This document shows positions 50,551 through 60,644 of a DNA stretch of 64,000 bases, one piece after another. This stretch comes from Capsaspora owczarzaki ATCC 30864 (Eukaryota; Opisthokonta; Filasterea): NCBI RefSeq assembly GCF_000151315.2, contig NW_011887305.1, positions 788,808 to 852,807 on the forward strand, given 5' to 3'. Positions within the stretch are counted from its first letter, which is position 1; each line of letters starts with the position of its first letter. The position numbers and the translations under genes were made by a program. The notes under the pieces are model-generated. The model was not told the origin of the DNA and made no database searches. It saw only the letters and a program-made list of their open reading frames with translations.

Positions 50551-52168
50551 GGGAATGGGCGTGGGTGGAGCTGAAACCGCACAGTGGGACAGCAGCCAGG
50601 CTGCGCCACCAGGAGCTCCACTCGCTGCAAGGGCACGAACACAGTCGCAGCTAAAACCGACGGGCAACGGCGGCGGTGGCAAGCAGGGCTCAGAACCAGG
50701 AGCAAAAGGCGCCAATGCTACCGCCAATGATGCTGCTGAAGGATCACAACCACGGCTCGCATGGATGTCGAGCGCGACCGTCCTCTCTGACGAGGCAAAA
50801 GCAAAGCGGCAAAAGCGAAAGTCCAAGAAAGGTCGGCCGAAAAAGCACCGCGGTCGAGGCCGATCGCTGGCAGACTTGTCGCTCCGAAGCCGGATCTTTC
50901 TGTTCCTGTCGGACGCAAACTACTCGCTGTACGCGTACTACTACCAGCTCTTGATGTTCTTCTTGATCATTCTGTCGACGTTCACGTTCTGCCTGGGCAC
51001 AGTGCTCAGCTTCAACGAGTACTCGGAGCAGAAGGACACTTGGTTTGCCCTTGAAACAATCATCATTGTCGGCTTTTGCTTTGACTACATTGGCCGCCTG
51101 GTCACAGCTCCGCGGACGCTGCTGTTTGTCGTGCAACCGATGAACATTATCGACCTGCTCGCCATCCTGCCGTACTTTGTCGACATCATTCTGACGGCGA
51201 CCGTGGGCGAGAGTCAGGTCGGCGCCGCCACCATCATCCGTATTCTCCGTTTGTTCCGCGTCATGCGTCTGTTCAAAATGTCCAGCAAGCTCGAGCAGCT
51301 GCGCCTGGTCATCATTGCCATTTCCCGATCTCGCGAAGGCATCCTGCTGCTCTTGCTTCTCGTGGTCATGTCCCAGGTTGTGTTTGGCTCGTGCATGTAC
51401 TATGCCGAAACGTCCGTTTGCACCGTCGACGACGTCAGCAAGCAGTGGACGTGTAGCTTCAACGGCAACCAGTACGAGACGCCCTACCAAAACATTCCTG
51501 CGGCGTTCTGGTGGTGCATTGTGACAATAACCACAGTGGGCTATGGCGATCAGTTTCCTGTCACGCCCGGCGGCAAGATTGTCGCGTCCATCACCATGCT
51601 CTGCGGCCTCTTGGTCATTGCCTTCCCTGTGACCATGATTGGCTCGAATCTGAACGAGGTGTACGCCGAGTACCGCACGGCCAAGGCGAAGCGCGTTCGC
51701 CAGCAAAATCTCGTTCGCGCCGGTCTTAAAACGCTCGTCGACGAGGCAGAGGCCCTTGCGTCGGGCACCACCGCATCGTACGTCTCGACCACTGTCAGCA
51801 ACCTTAGCTCGCGCAGTGGTTTGGACCAGACGGTGCCTCCAGACTTTGGCGCTGCCCTGCGTCTCTGCGTGCGATTCTCCACCATCACGGGTAAACGCGT
51901 CGAGCGGCTACGGCAAGAGACGTCCGAGCTCGAAACCATCTTGTCTGGATTCACACACATCCTGAACCAGACCATTCTGGCCAACCCCGAGGCCTTCCAC
52001 GAACTGGAGACCGCATCGACCTCGCGGCTTGTTAGTCCTCACGTCGATCAGGAGGAGGACGACACCGATTCAAGTCTTTCACCCAGCGGGAGCGCGCCCG
52101 CCGCTGTCGAGGACAAGCCACGGCCATCTGCAACGTCCGTCCTGTCCGTTGTCGTGGAGTCTGCATAA
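50054..52168 (+). CDS. Voltage-gated potassium channel (Kv type)
   Basis: Plasma-membrane K+ channel; one exon of 704 aa. Residues 1-285 are low complexity: an Asp/Glu tract (~79-105), Gln and Ala runs, then a basic stretch (KRQKRKSKKGRPKKHRGRG). The six-helix core follows: S1 ~295-325, S2 with FCFDYIGRLV, S3 with IDLLAILPYFVDII, S4 with RILRLFRVMRLFK (Arg every third residue, ~396-410), S5, pore helix and TTVGYGDQFP filter (~491-500), and S6 with GLLVIAFPVTMIGSNL, where PVT is the Kv-type PVP-like hinge. I see no T1 tetramerisation domain before S1, although S4, filter and S6 look like Kv1-4. The C-terminus (~170 aa) is soluble. The start codon is only 68 bp from a transposon end. Confidence 0.93.
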
Positions 52169-52501
52169 CGAAGCAAGAGAGGGGGACCAAGGTTAACCAT
52201 TTAGATGAATGCTTGATTGAGCTGATTGTTTGAGATGTTGCTGTTTCTTGTGTTTTCTTGCTGTTGTTGTCAGACAAAGAACTGTTAGTCTATGACGCAC
52301 GATTGGGTTCTTTTGAGTGTCAATGAGCTAGTGTCATCGTCAAACATGCCAAGTCTCAGCTTGTTCTTTCAAGCTCTTTCAAGGCTATTTTGCTGATTAC
52401 AACGAAGGTGGCGGTAAAACCGCCTGAAATCCGAGGAAACCTTCAATTTATTCGAAAAACAAACCCAGAGAAACAGAGAAAACACAGTGACAAATGAAAG
52501 C
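52169..52501. other. Convergent spacer right of the Kv channel gene
   Basis: This lies between the Kv stop codon and the end of a minus-strand gene. It holds only UTR-like sequence as far as I can see. Confidence 0.4.
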
Positions 52502-54401
52502 TCAACTTGCATCTGATGCTTGCCGCTGTAATACCCACGCCATCCAGCCGACGTTGCCCGCAGGATCAAGCGCAGTGCCAACGGTGCACAAGACAGTGGG
52601 AGGTGCGTCGAGTGCATGAACGTCGAGCAGAGTCAAATCGAAGCAATACCCAACACGAAGTTGATGTGAACCGATTTCCACCGTCCAAGCGCGAGGGTCG
52701 AATCTGCCAAGAACATGACTCGCACCATTGACAAAAGTCTCAGCTAATTGTGATTGAACTTCGAAGCAGCGAAGTTCGGGATAACTCCATGGTGGAGAAA
52801 CTTCTCGCACCGCAGGGAATTCCGCGTCACGGAAAAGGAGCGATCCCGTACGACCGCACAAAGCAGTCATCAAGGCGCTCTTCTGACGAAGCGCAATTCA
52901 CAATGAAGTGACATCGCGCCAGAGTTCAATGCGCGCATTCGCAACAAAATTGAGCCATGTTGGTCGACAGCAGTACCATCCCCTTTCGCTCTTGCATTGC
53001 TCTTTTTGTGAACCTCTTTGCGATGCTTCAGCATTTGTATGTGTGAAATAGGTGAAATACACAGGCCGATGTGGCATCGGAGGCGTACTGAAGGCTCCAC
53101 TCCAATGGGGGCTTATTTCTTTTGAAGTTTTGTTTGGAAAGAGGACTATGGGTGACATCGTGTATTCAAGAATGCTTCACCACTTCAAAAGCAAAATGCA
53201 GGAAGATTAGTGAAAGTATCCGAAAAACAACAACTCACCGAGAGTTCGCAGCCAGGCTTTAATAGACTCGAGAAGCCTCTCCACAGCCAGGCGAGCTCTC
53301 TTGACGATGTGCGTTTCGTCCTTGTTCGCCATGCTTGAAGCGTGCGCTTTAGCCACATCCCCAGCAGATGATTGGGACGAGAACTTGCGGATTTCGCAGA
53401 CAAGGTCGTCCACTTCATTCTGCGTGGAGGGCGGATTGGTAGCCAGCGCCATGAGGAGATGCTTGCGAAGACTGGGAAGCTTCCACTCGACCTCTGTCGT
53501 GTCCATGCAAAAGGAGTCGGTCAGCAACGCATCAAGACACCCGCCCTCGTCAAACTAAACTTACGGAACAGCTCTTGGAGCAGCGGGTGTTTCAAAGCAA
53601 GGTACTGCTGCTGCTCATCAGCAGCTTTGAGATGAGCAGGGACCTATGAAAAGCAAAAAATTGTGAGTCTTTGATGCAGCACACCATCTACCTCGGAAAC
53701 CAAGTGGAACTGACTGGCAGGGGTGCTGCCTGGTTGGCGCTGTTGTTGCTCGCTTGAGTAGCACTCATTTCAACAGCACTCGCTTGAACAGCACTCTGCT
53801 TGCGCATGACTCGTCAGTTTTCCAGTACACACACAACAACTGGCACAATTCTCTCTCACAGAGCTAGCATGGGAGGTGGACGCAGCAGCATTCTCTGTCG
53901 CGGCTCTCGCTTGCCCTTGCGTCAAGACCGACAGGGAACGCCGAGCAATTGGCATTGAAGTCCGCTGCTGGAAAGCGCGATCAACAACTGTTCCGTTCTG
54001 CTGATTGTAATTTCATAGAAAACGGCAAGTTAGAACTCGGACAACGTTTGGCATCGTGCATGATGTGATTGCAGTGGTAAATCTCAAGTGAACAGTCACA
54101 TATTCACGCAGGAGCAAACGGCGCGTGGACATAGGGCGAAAAAAAAAAAAGTTGGCAAAAACAACTCCTAAAAAGGGGGGCACCAAGACATAAAATTCTC
54201 GATAACTCTTACTTCCCAATTCCCACAAGGCAGTGGTCTGTCATAGACAAAGAGACATACAGGAACGGTGATGCGGGTGGCGGTGGCACCGCGGAAGGCG
54301 AGTGCTGCGAATGAGCGGGTCTTTGTCGCAGACGTTGACTTGCTCAAGCGTGGAGCCGTCGCCAAGACAGAAGAAGCAAAAGGTCGCAGACTGCTCAGCA
54401 T
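52502..54401 (-). CDS. Paralogue of the NTPase gene 2 N-terminal module, unknown C-terminus
   Basis: Reading leftward from ATG 54401: exon 1 (54401-54261) encodes MLSSLRPFASSVLATAPRLS and FRGATATRITVP, rich in Arg, Ser and Ala like a mitochondrial presequence. A Cys-containing exon follows (about 54000-53775, with CASCCVCTGK), then a Gln/Ala-rich one, then VPAHLKAADEQQQYLALKHPLLQELF (about 53643-53563), then VEWKLPSLRKHLLMALA (about 53506-53238), then the last exon (about 52882-52502) with FDPRAWTVEIGSHQLRVG. The pair LKHPLLQELF / WKLPSLRKHLL matches RLPEPLREPFG / AKWEAPALRKHLL of NTPase gene 2 across the same intron position. There is no NTPase domain here. Exon joins before 53643 are tentative. 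Confidence 0.5.
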
Positions 54402-54674
54402 TTGGGGAACAGTGAAAAAAGTAAAACAAAGGAAGAGTGGCGATGAAAATGGAATGGCTGATCCATCTCGATTCAAACACATCTGCTCGACATAGATCTA
54501 CGACAGTCTTCCCCACACAAGGCGCGGTTGCTCGGTGCAGACAAAATGTAAAATTGGATTTGCAGAAAAACATCACAACGAAGAAAAACAAAACCATAAC
54601 AACTTGTTGGAAGCGGCGAGTAACAGGTCCCGAGCTGATGTCTCGACTTTGCACGTCAAGCTAGAGAAAACAAA

Positions 54675-56382
54675 TCACGCCTGGACCGACACGACACGAG
54701 AAGTACGCAAATCCCGGTGACCAAGTTCACTCAGTTTGATGGCAAGTGCAAAGCCGTCGTGATGAGCCTGCTCGACAGCGGACACGGGGTAGCGGTGGCC
54801 ATCATCATCATGCAACAGCTGAATGAACATGATCCGTAGATTGACCACTCGCGCTTCGGGATTGGCGACTTTCGGGAGTGTGTACAAGCAATTTAAAGTG
54901 AGCGTTGAAATGCTGCCAGCACGCGAAAACGAATGGCTTGGGCAAAAGTTGTTCGTCTTCCACAGCACCGAATTCTCAGTCGCTGTCTTGCGCCACGCAA
55001 AGGGTTCAGGACCTCCCAATCCATCTGAGATGGACGGTTGTAAGTGACAAGCAACGGATTTCGCGGCGAGGATTGCTTGAGGATCGTTGATGTCAACTCC
55101 GCCCATGATCCAGCGACGGGAAAGCCCGCTTTCATTCCCTTGAAGCTCAAAGCTGCCCGAGAGATCGGCCACCACATGAAAACAGTCTGGTTTGTTTAGT
55201 GGCACTTCTAGGGTCACCTTGATAGTCGAACGTGCGGTGGCCCGCAGCGTGGCCTGACCCTGGACAAGCCCCCGCGGCTTGTTGATGGTGAACTTGAACG
55301 GTTGCACAACTACCACTGTACGGTCCCGCGTTGCTTGTTCCCCTACAATCAAACCTGTCGTGAGCTCATCGGCTGGACTGGTCATAGATGCATCATGGAA
55401 TACGCTTACGCTTGAGGCGATCAACATCTAACTGCAGCAGAACAAACCTTTTGGTGTTTGCATGTGGCTGCGCGAGCAGCACGAGGTCAGCACGATCGAG
55501 CTGCAACAAACGTTCGCCGTCAATGTCAGCAAAACCGGTCGTAAACTGGCCAAACCCGCCCTCGAAAAGCCACTGCTGAACATGTAACGCAGTCCAATTG
55601 TGAACGCTGGCAGGCAGGGACAGATTTTGATCGACTGGCGTGAGCACCCCAGCAGTAGATGTTGGCTGGAAAGCCTCGGCGGTCTGATGACCAAGAGTGA
55701 TGATTGACGGAAGCACGGTGGGATCGCCCGACACAAACTGTTGTAGCTCGGCGACAGGCACAAGCAGCGCGGCCGGGGACTTGAAAGCCAGATTGAACCG
55801 AGCCCATAGCGCCTCTGGAGAGCCAATTTTCAGCAGCTTCTCGACAAGTTCACCAAGCTGGGGGCAATCGGCTTGTAGATGAACGACGCTCCCAAACCGT
55901 TTCAGAGTGTCGATAACTTCTCTCTGCTTGCAGACCGTGTCATTCTCCAGGCAAGCATAGAGAATCGGGATGACCTCGTAGGGCTCTCGCAGAGCGCTTG
56001 GAAGTCTGTCCTCGCCGCAAGAGCACGGCTGAAAGCTGACGCAAAAAGTCTTGGCCATTCCATAGGCGGGCAAAAGCCTTTCAGGGCTGCGCTCAAGGAT
56101 AAACTGAGTGTAGCTGGCTCTCAGAGCGAGTAGGACCATTATGCCATAGCAAAGCCCGGGGGAGGTGCTGTTCAACAGTTCTGACAGCGTGACCAGCTCG
56201 AGCTCGTCTGAGATTTGAGTTTGGAAAACGGACTGAACGAAAGATCGCAAAGAACGCGCTTCTTGGCTCTTCTCGATTTCCGCCAACTTGGCATGACACG
56301 CGTGCCAACAAGGCTGGTGCCCATCTGCAGTGGTCGGACATCTCTTGGCCAGCAGGTTGAGTAGAGCCTCTGCGCTAGACAT
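54675..56382 (-). CDS. SAM-domain protein of unknown function
   Basis: Two exons (56382-55410 and 55342-54675) join in phase to 546 aa. The N-terminal ~250 residues look all-helical (LLNLLAKRCPTTADGH, ALREPYEVIPILYACLEND), possibly an ARM/HEAT-like repeat array. Residues ~258-322 form a SAM domain: VHNWTALHVQQWLFEGGFGQF, FADIDGERLLQLDRADLV and KRFVLLQLDVDRL. The C-terminal ~220 residues look beta-rich (RTVVVVQPFKFTI, LRATARSTIKVTLEV, LSGSFELQG) and are unrecognised. SAM domains usually oligomerise or bind SAM partners; this one may act as an adaptor, which is inference. Confidence 0.72.
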
Positions 56383-56849
56383 GACACTTGGAGAAACAAA
56401 GCAACCAATCCGAACAATCAGACTGATCCTTGATTTATCGTTTTCGAGGTTTTCCAACAGCAATAAAACCGTCCCCCCCACTGACAAGACATACCCGACC
56501 GAACTTTAACAAGGGGAGAAAAGCTGCGACGGCGTGGAGGGGGAGGAGGCGGTGGTGATGGTTGTCTTGGCTCCGGTCTCGGCGGCCTTCGTTCGATTGA
56601 ACTTTCAACCGCGTTCCTCGTATTCCGACATTATCAGTATTTCTGAACATTGTCAAATTGTTCAATTGAGCTTCGACACAATGCCAGCTCAACACCACAA
56701 CCTTCGATTGATTACTGTATGTAATGTTGGCGTTCACGAAATCATGCAGAAACGCATCAGATTTTGCTCTCTGCCCGTATGATTGGATTCCCTACACTTT
56801 TGTGCATCATCTCAGTCATTTTTTTTTTCATTTCTCCTTTTTCCTGGTG
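56383..56849. promoter_or_regulatory. Divergent promoter between SAM-domain and glutaminase genes
   Basis: 467 bp between two divergently transcribed genes, so both promoters are expected here. I see no clear TATA or other named element. Confidence 0.45.
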
Positions 56850-59800
56850 ATGATGCATCAGCGCGCTCTGGTTGGCTTGCTGGCGTGTCTCGTTCTGTCT
56901 GCCGCGGGTCCGTCGCTCGCTGGGCTCATTCCGGGCTTTCGTCCGCCGTCGGTGCCGCTCGCCGTCGTCGACCCGTACTTTTCCATCTGGTCGCCCTACG
57001 ACAACCTGACTGACGGCTGGTCGACCCACTGGACGTACGTTTTGCCTATCAGCCCGCGGGTGAAAAACGGAGCGGGTTGTTGTTTCGTTTCCCTTGTTCT
57101 CTCTCTACCTCGCCCTCACTCTCTCACTCTCTCTCTCTCAATCTCAATATGAGTGGTTGTTGGTTTTGCTGATCTTTCAAAACCGTCGCTCAACAAATCG
57201 CAGCTGATTTCAGCATCGAAAAGCCCAAAAAGCCAAACAATCATAAAACGCAATAACGGCACATTTATTATTATCGATTATGAACCGAGTTCACGATGGT
57301 CTTGTTTTTTGAAGCCAAAACACGAGCGAATGAAAACGCGAGACGAAGATGAAAAAGAAGCGCAGAACAGAAACAGAAACAGCGACTTGTCTTGTCTTGT
57401 CTGGCTGTGGGATTTTTCGCTCGGTGGCTTGCGCGCTGTTTGTTTGAATCAACCTTAAAAAGAGCGCGGGTTTTTTTTTATTGCTAAAACCGCACACACA
57501 CTCCCTTCGATCACATGAGTCATCAAATGCAACTGCGAACATGATGCAGTGCAAATGCATGTGCATGTCATGCTTTGAATCGCGCTGTGAATGGAAACCA
57601 AAGCGAAACCGAAAACAAAACAAACAACAAACAAAGTGCTGAATTGGCTGCTGATTGAACCCGTCGGCAAACAACAGCAAAGCAAGAACAACAATCAACA
57701 ACAACAACAACAACAACAAGAATCTGTAAATAAGCAACTAGTGAGGGGAAAGTTTAAAACAAAATGGAGACAATCAAAAGAAACTCACAGCGAGCGAAAA
57801 CCCGATGGGAAAAATGTGAAACAATGGGATGAGTGGGTTTTCCTCCGCGTTGGTTAGCAGAGTTGAAACACTGTCTCAGAAAAAAAATACTCACTGGGAA
57901 TATCTGACTTGCTTGTTGGAAACAGTGGCCAGGTCATGGCGCTCGCTGGTGGCTTGCGCATCGACAACACGGCATACCGCTTTTTGGGACCTCAGGGCGG
58001 TGGCATCAACGCTCCCGCCATGCAACAGACCTCCGTTCAGGTAATAGACAAAAAAAAGTTGCAGTCCACAACGACGGGTGCATTGTCGGCGGCTCAGTTG
58101 CAACAGCTCAAACAACCTTTTTTTGAATTTCGCCGCCTCGCTTCCCCTCGCAGGTCTTCCCGCTGTCGACAGTCTACTCGTTCACGCAAGCCGGCGTTCG
58201 CCTTGATGTCACTTTCGCAACGCCCGCGTTTGTCGACGAGGAAGAGTCCATGTCCATTCCCCTGACCTATGTCACTTTTGCCGTTCGTTCCGTTGATGGC
58301 CGCGCACACACGGTCGACCTGTACTTTGATCACACTGCCGAGCTGGCCGTCTCCGACCCAAGCCACTCTGTTGTCTGGGGTTCGCTCAACAACGCGCCGT
58401 CGGATGTCATTCTTCGTGTTGGTACTCAGGCCCAGAACAGTAAGCATCCGTTGCACGATGATGATTGGCATGTTTGAGGTGTGCTGCCAACTCTTATCTC
58501 GCTGTTTTGGCTGCAGTTCTTGGACAAACTGGCGACGGCGTCAAGATCGACTGGGGCTTTGCCTACTTGTCTGCGCCCAAGGACCCCCAGCTCGCCAGCA
58601 CGCTTGCCTCATCCGCGCTTGCCCGCAACGCCTTTGCCGCTGGCAGCAGCTTGCCTGCCGTCGATACCAACCAACCCCGCCCTTGCAACCAGGACTGGAT
58701 TGTTCTTGCGCTGCGCTGGACTGGCCTCGCAGTTCCGGCGTCTGGCAGCGTCGTCTCGCGTTTCCTCTCGCTGTCCTACGACGACGTCTACTCGATCAAC
58801 TACTTTGGCCGCCTGCTGCCCCCGCTGTGGTCCTACACGATTGGTGACATTTCCACCGTCATCCAGCTCATGCACCGCCAGTACCAGACCTACACGGCCA
58901 ACATTCAGGCCCGCGACCAGCAACTCTTGGCGTGGCTCGACAAGCGCGGCTCGGACGCCTACACGACCTCGCTGGCGCTGGCGTACCGCCAAACCACCGG
59001 CGCCACCAAGTTCACCATCGACCCTGCCACCAAGGAAGTGTTCCTGTTCATGAAGGAGATTAGCAGCGATGGCGACGTCAGCACCGTCGATGTCATCTTC
59101 CCTGCCGCCCCGTTCTTCCTGGCTCTCAACCCGACTCTGGTGACCAAGCTGATGCTGCCCGTCCTCAAGTACGGCAACAACGAGACGAGCATTCCTTACA
59201 ACCTGGCCTGGGTAACACAGAACAGAAAAAGTGCTGTTTTGTCTTTGTGGTATTAGATCTGACTTGATCTGACTGACTCTGTGTCGTTTTTTTGTTTGGC
59301 TTTTGGCAGGCACCTCATCACCTCGGCACATGGCCCGTTTGCAACATTGCCCCTGGCCAACAGGAACAGATGCCCATCGAGGCAAGTGAACGTATCGAAT
59401 CTCGTCAACGTGCACTTGAGCGAGTCCGTCCTCATTTTTTTTGAGATGTGTTTTTGTCTTCAATGGCAGGAGTCTGGCAACTTGCTGCTCATGATTGCCG
59501 CGGCTGCCCAGCGCAACGTCTCGCTGGACTACCTCCAGCCTTATTGGCCTCTTCTGCAGACCTGGGCCGACTTTTTGGTGGCGAGCCTCCCGTACCCAGG
59601 CAACGAGCTGTGCACGGATGACTTCGAAGGCCCAAGCCCCAACAACACCAATCTCAGTGTCAAGGGCATTTTGGGCATTGGTGCATACAGTCTGCTTCTC
59701 GGCCTGAACAACGACCATGTCGGTGCTGCCAAGTATTTCGCCATCGCTCAAAACTACGTTCAGACCTGGCTGACGGCTGCCAACGCGACCGACCATTACA

Positions 59801-60410
59801 ACCTGCAGTTTGGCTTGGTAAGTCTCTCAACTGGCTGTTGCGGATTTGTGTGTCATTTGGACGGTAGTGTGGGGGGGGGGCAAGATCTGTTCTAAATGTT
59901 TGCTCCTTATTAGCCATCGAGCTGGTCGTTCAAGTACAACATGATCTATGATCGCATTCTCAACCTCGGCCTGTTCCCAGCCAGTGTCATGCAAACCGAA
60001 GAAGCCTACTATGCCAAGCAGATGAAGGCGTATGGCATCCCGATGGATTCGCGTGCCACGTTCACCAAGACGGACTGGGAGTCGTACATTGCTGCGATGG
60101 GCACCAACGATCAATTCCTCGCTATTTACAACAAGATTTATCTGTTCTTGCACAACACGACCCCTCGTGTGCCGTTTACTGGTAAGGACGCTGTGGTTTG
60201 TGCGATAACGTTGTCCATTTTGATCACCAACAATCATCTGCTGTTGAACGCTCTGTTAACGTTGTCCATTGATCACCAACAATCATCTGCTGTTGAACGC
60301 TCTGTTTGCCATGCTTTGCAGACTGGTACGAAACGACGACCTCTGCCCAGAAAGGCTTCCAAGCGCGTCCCGTTGTTGGCGGCTTGTACTCGCGCGAGCT
60401 CTTCCCGTGA
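56850..60410 (+). CDS. Secreted GtaA-type glutaminase (DUF4965/DUF5127/DUF1793 family)
   Basis: Fungal GtaA enzymes hydrolyse glutamine outside the cell. Eight exons give 685 aa, matching fungal GtaA (~690): 56850-57034, 57926-58040, 58154-58439, 58517-59211, 59310-59381, 59470-59817, 59914-60181 and 60322-60410. The start [20 protein letters not shown] is a signal peptide. [20 protein letters not shown] is the family's N-terminal block. [56 protein letters not shown] and [11 protein letters not shown] mark the six-hairpin region. The family hallmark tail follows ([20 protein letters not shown], ending YSRELF). The first intron (891 bp) is unusually long and the fifth uses a GC donor (59382). 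Catalytic residues are not assigned. Confidence 0.93.
60208..60306. repeat. ~49-bp direct tandem repeat in the last glutaminase intron
   Basis: The unit AACGTTGTCCATT...GATCACCAACAATCATCTGC continuing to GAACGCTCTGTT is present twice. The first copy has two extra T. The duplication lies wholly inside the intron 60182-60321. Confidence 0.9.
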
Positions 60411-60644
60411 TGCAGGTTCTTGGCTATTTCAATGTCTTGTTTCTGTTGCTCGGACGTTGGTTGCACACCTCAATGTTGCAATAAATCAGGCACTAGCACA
60501 TTTTCATTCTGGAACAACGCTTTTCATTTTTTTTTTTGGCCCAAAAGCACGCATTGTTCAGCACGTTTCAAACAAAACCAACAAAAAACTGCATTCTACA
60601 CCTTTACAAACACAAAACAAACATACAAGCACCGAACCAATAGC
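60411..60644. other. Convergent spacer between glutaminase and LEA-like genes
   Basis: 3' ends of two converging genes. Contains a T run (60527-60538) and A-rich sequence. No gene. Confidence 0.45.

Noticed and set aside
58609-59796. 395-codon minus-strand frame opposite the glutaminase gene
   Set aside because: Antisense of a GC-rich coding exon; the plus strand matches the GtaA family from end to end.
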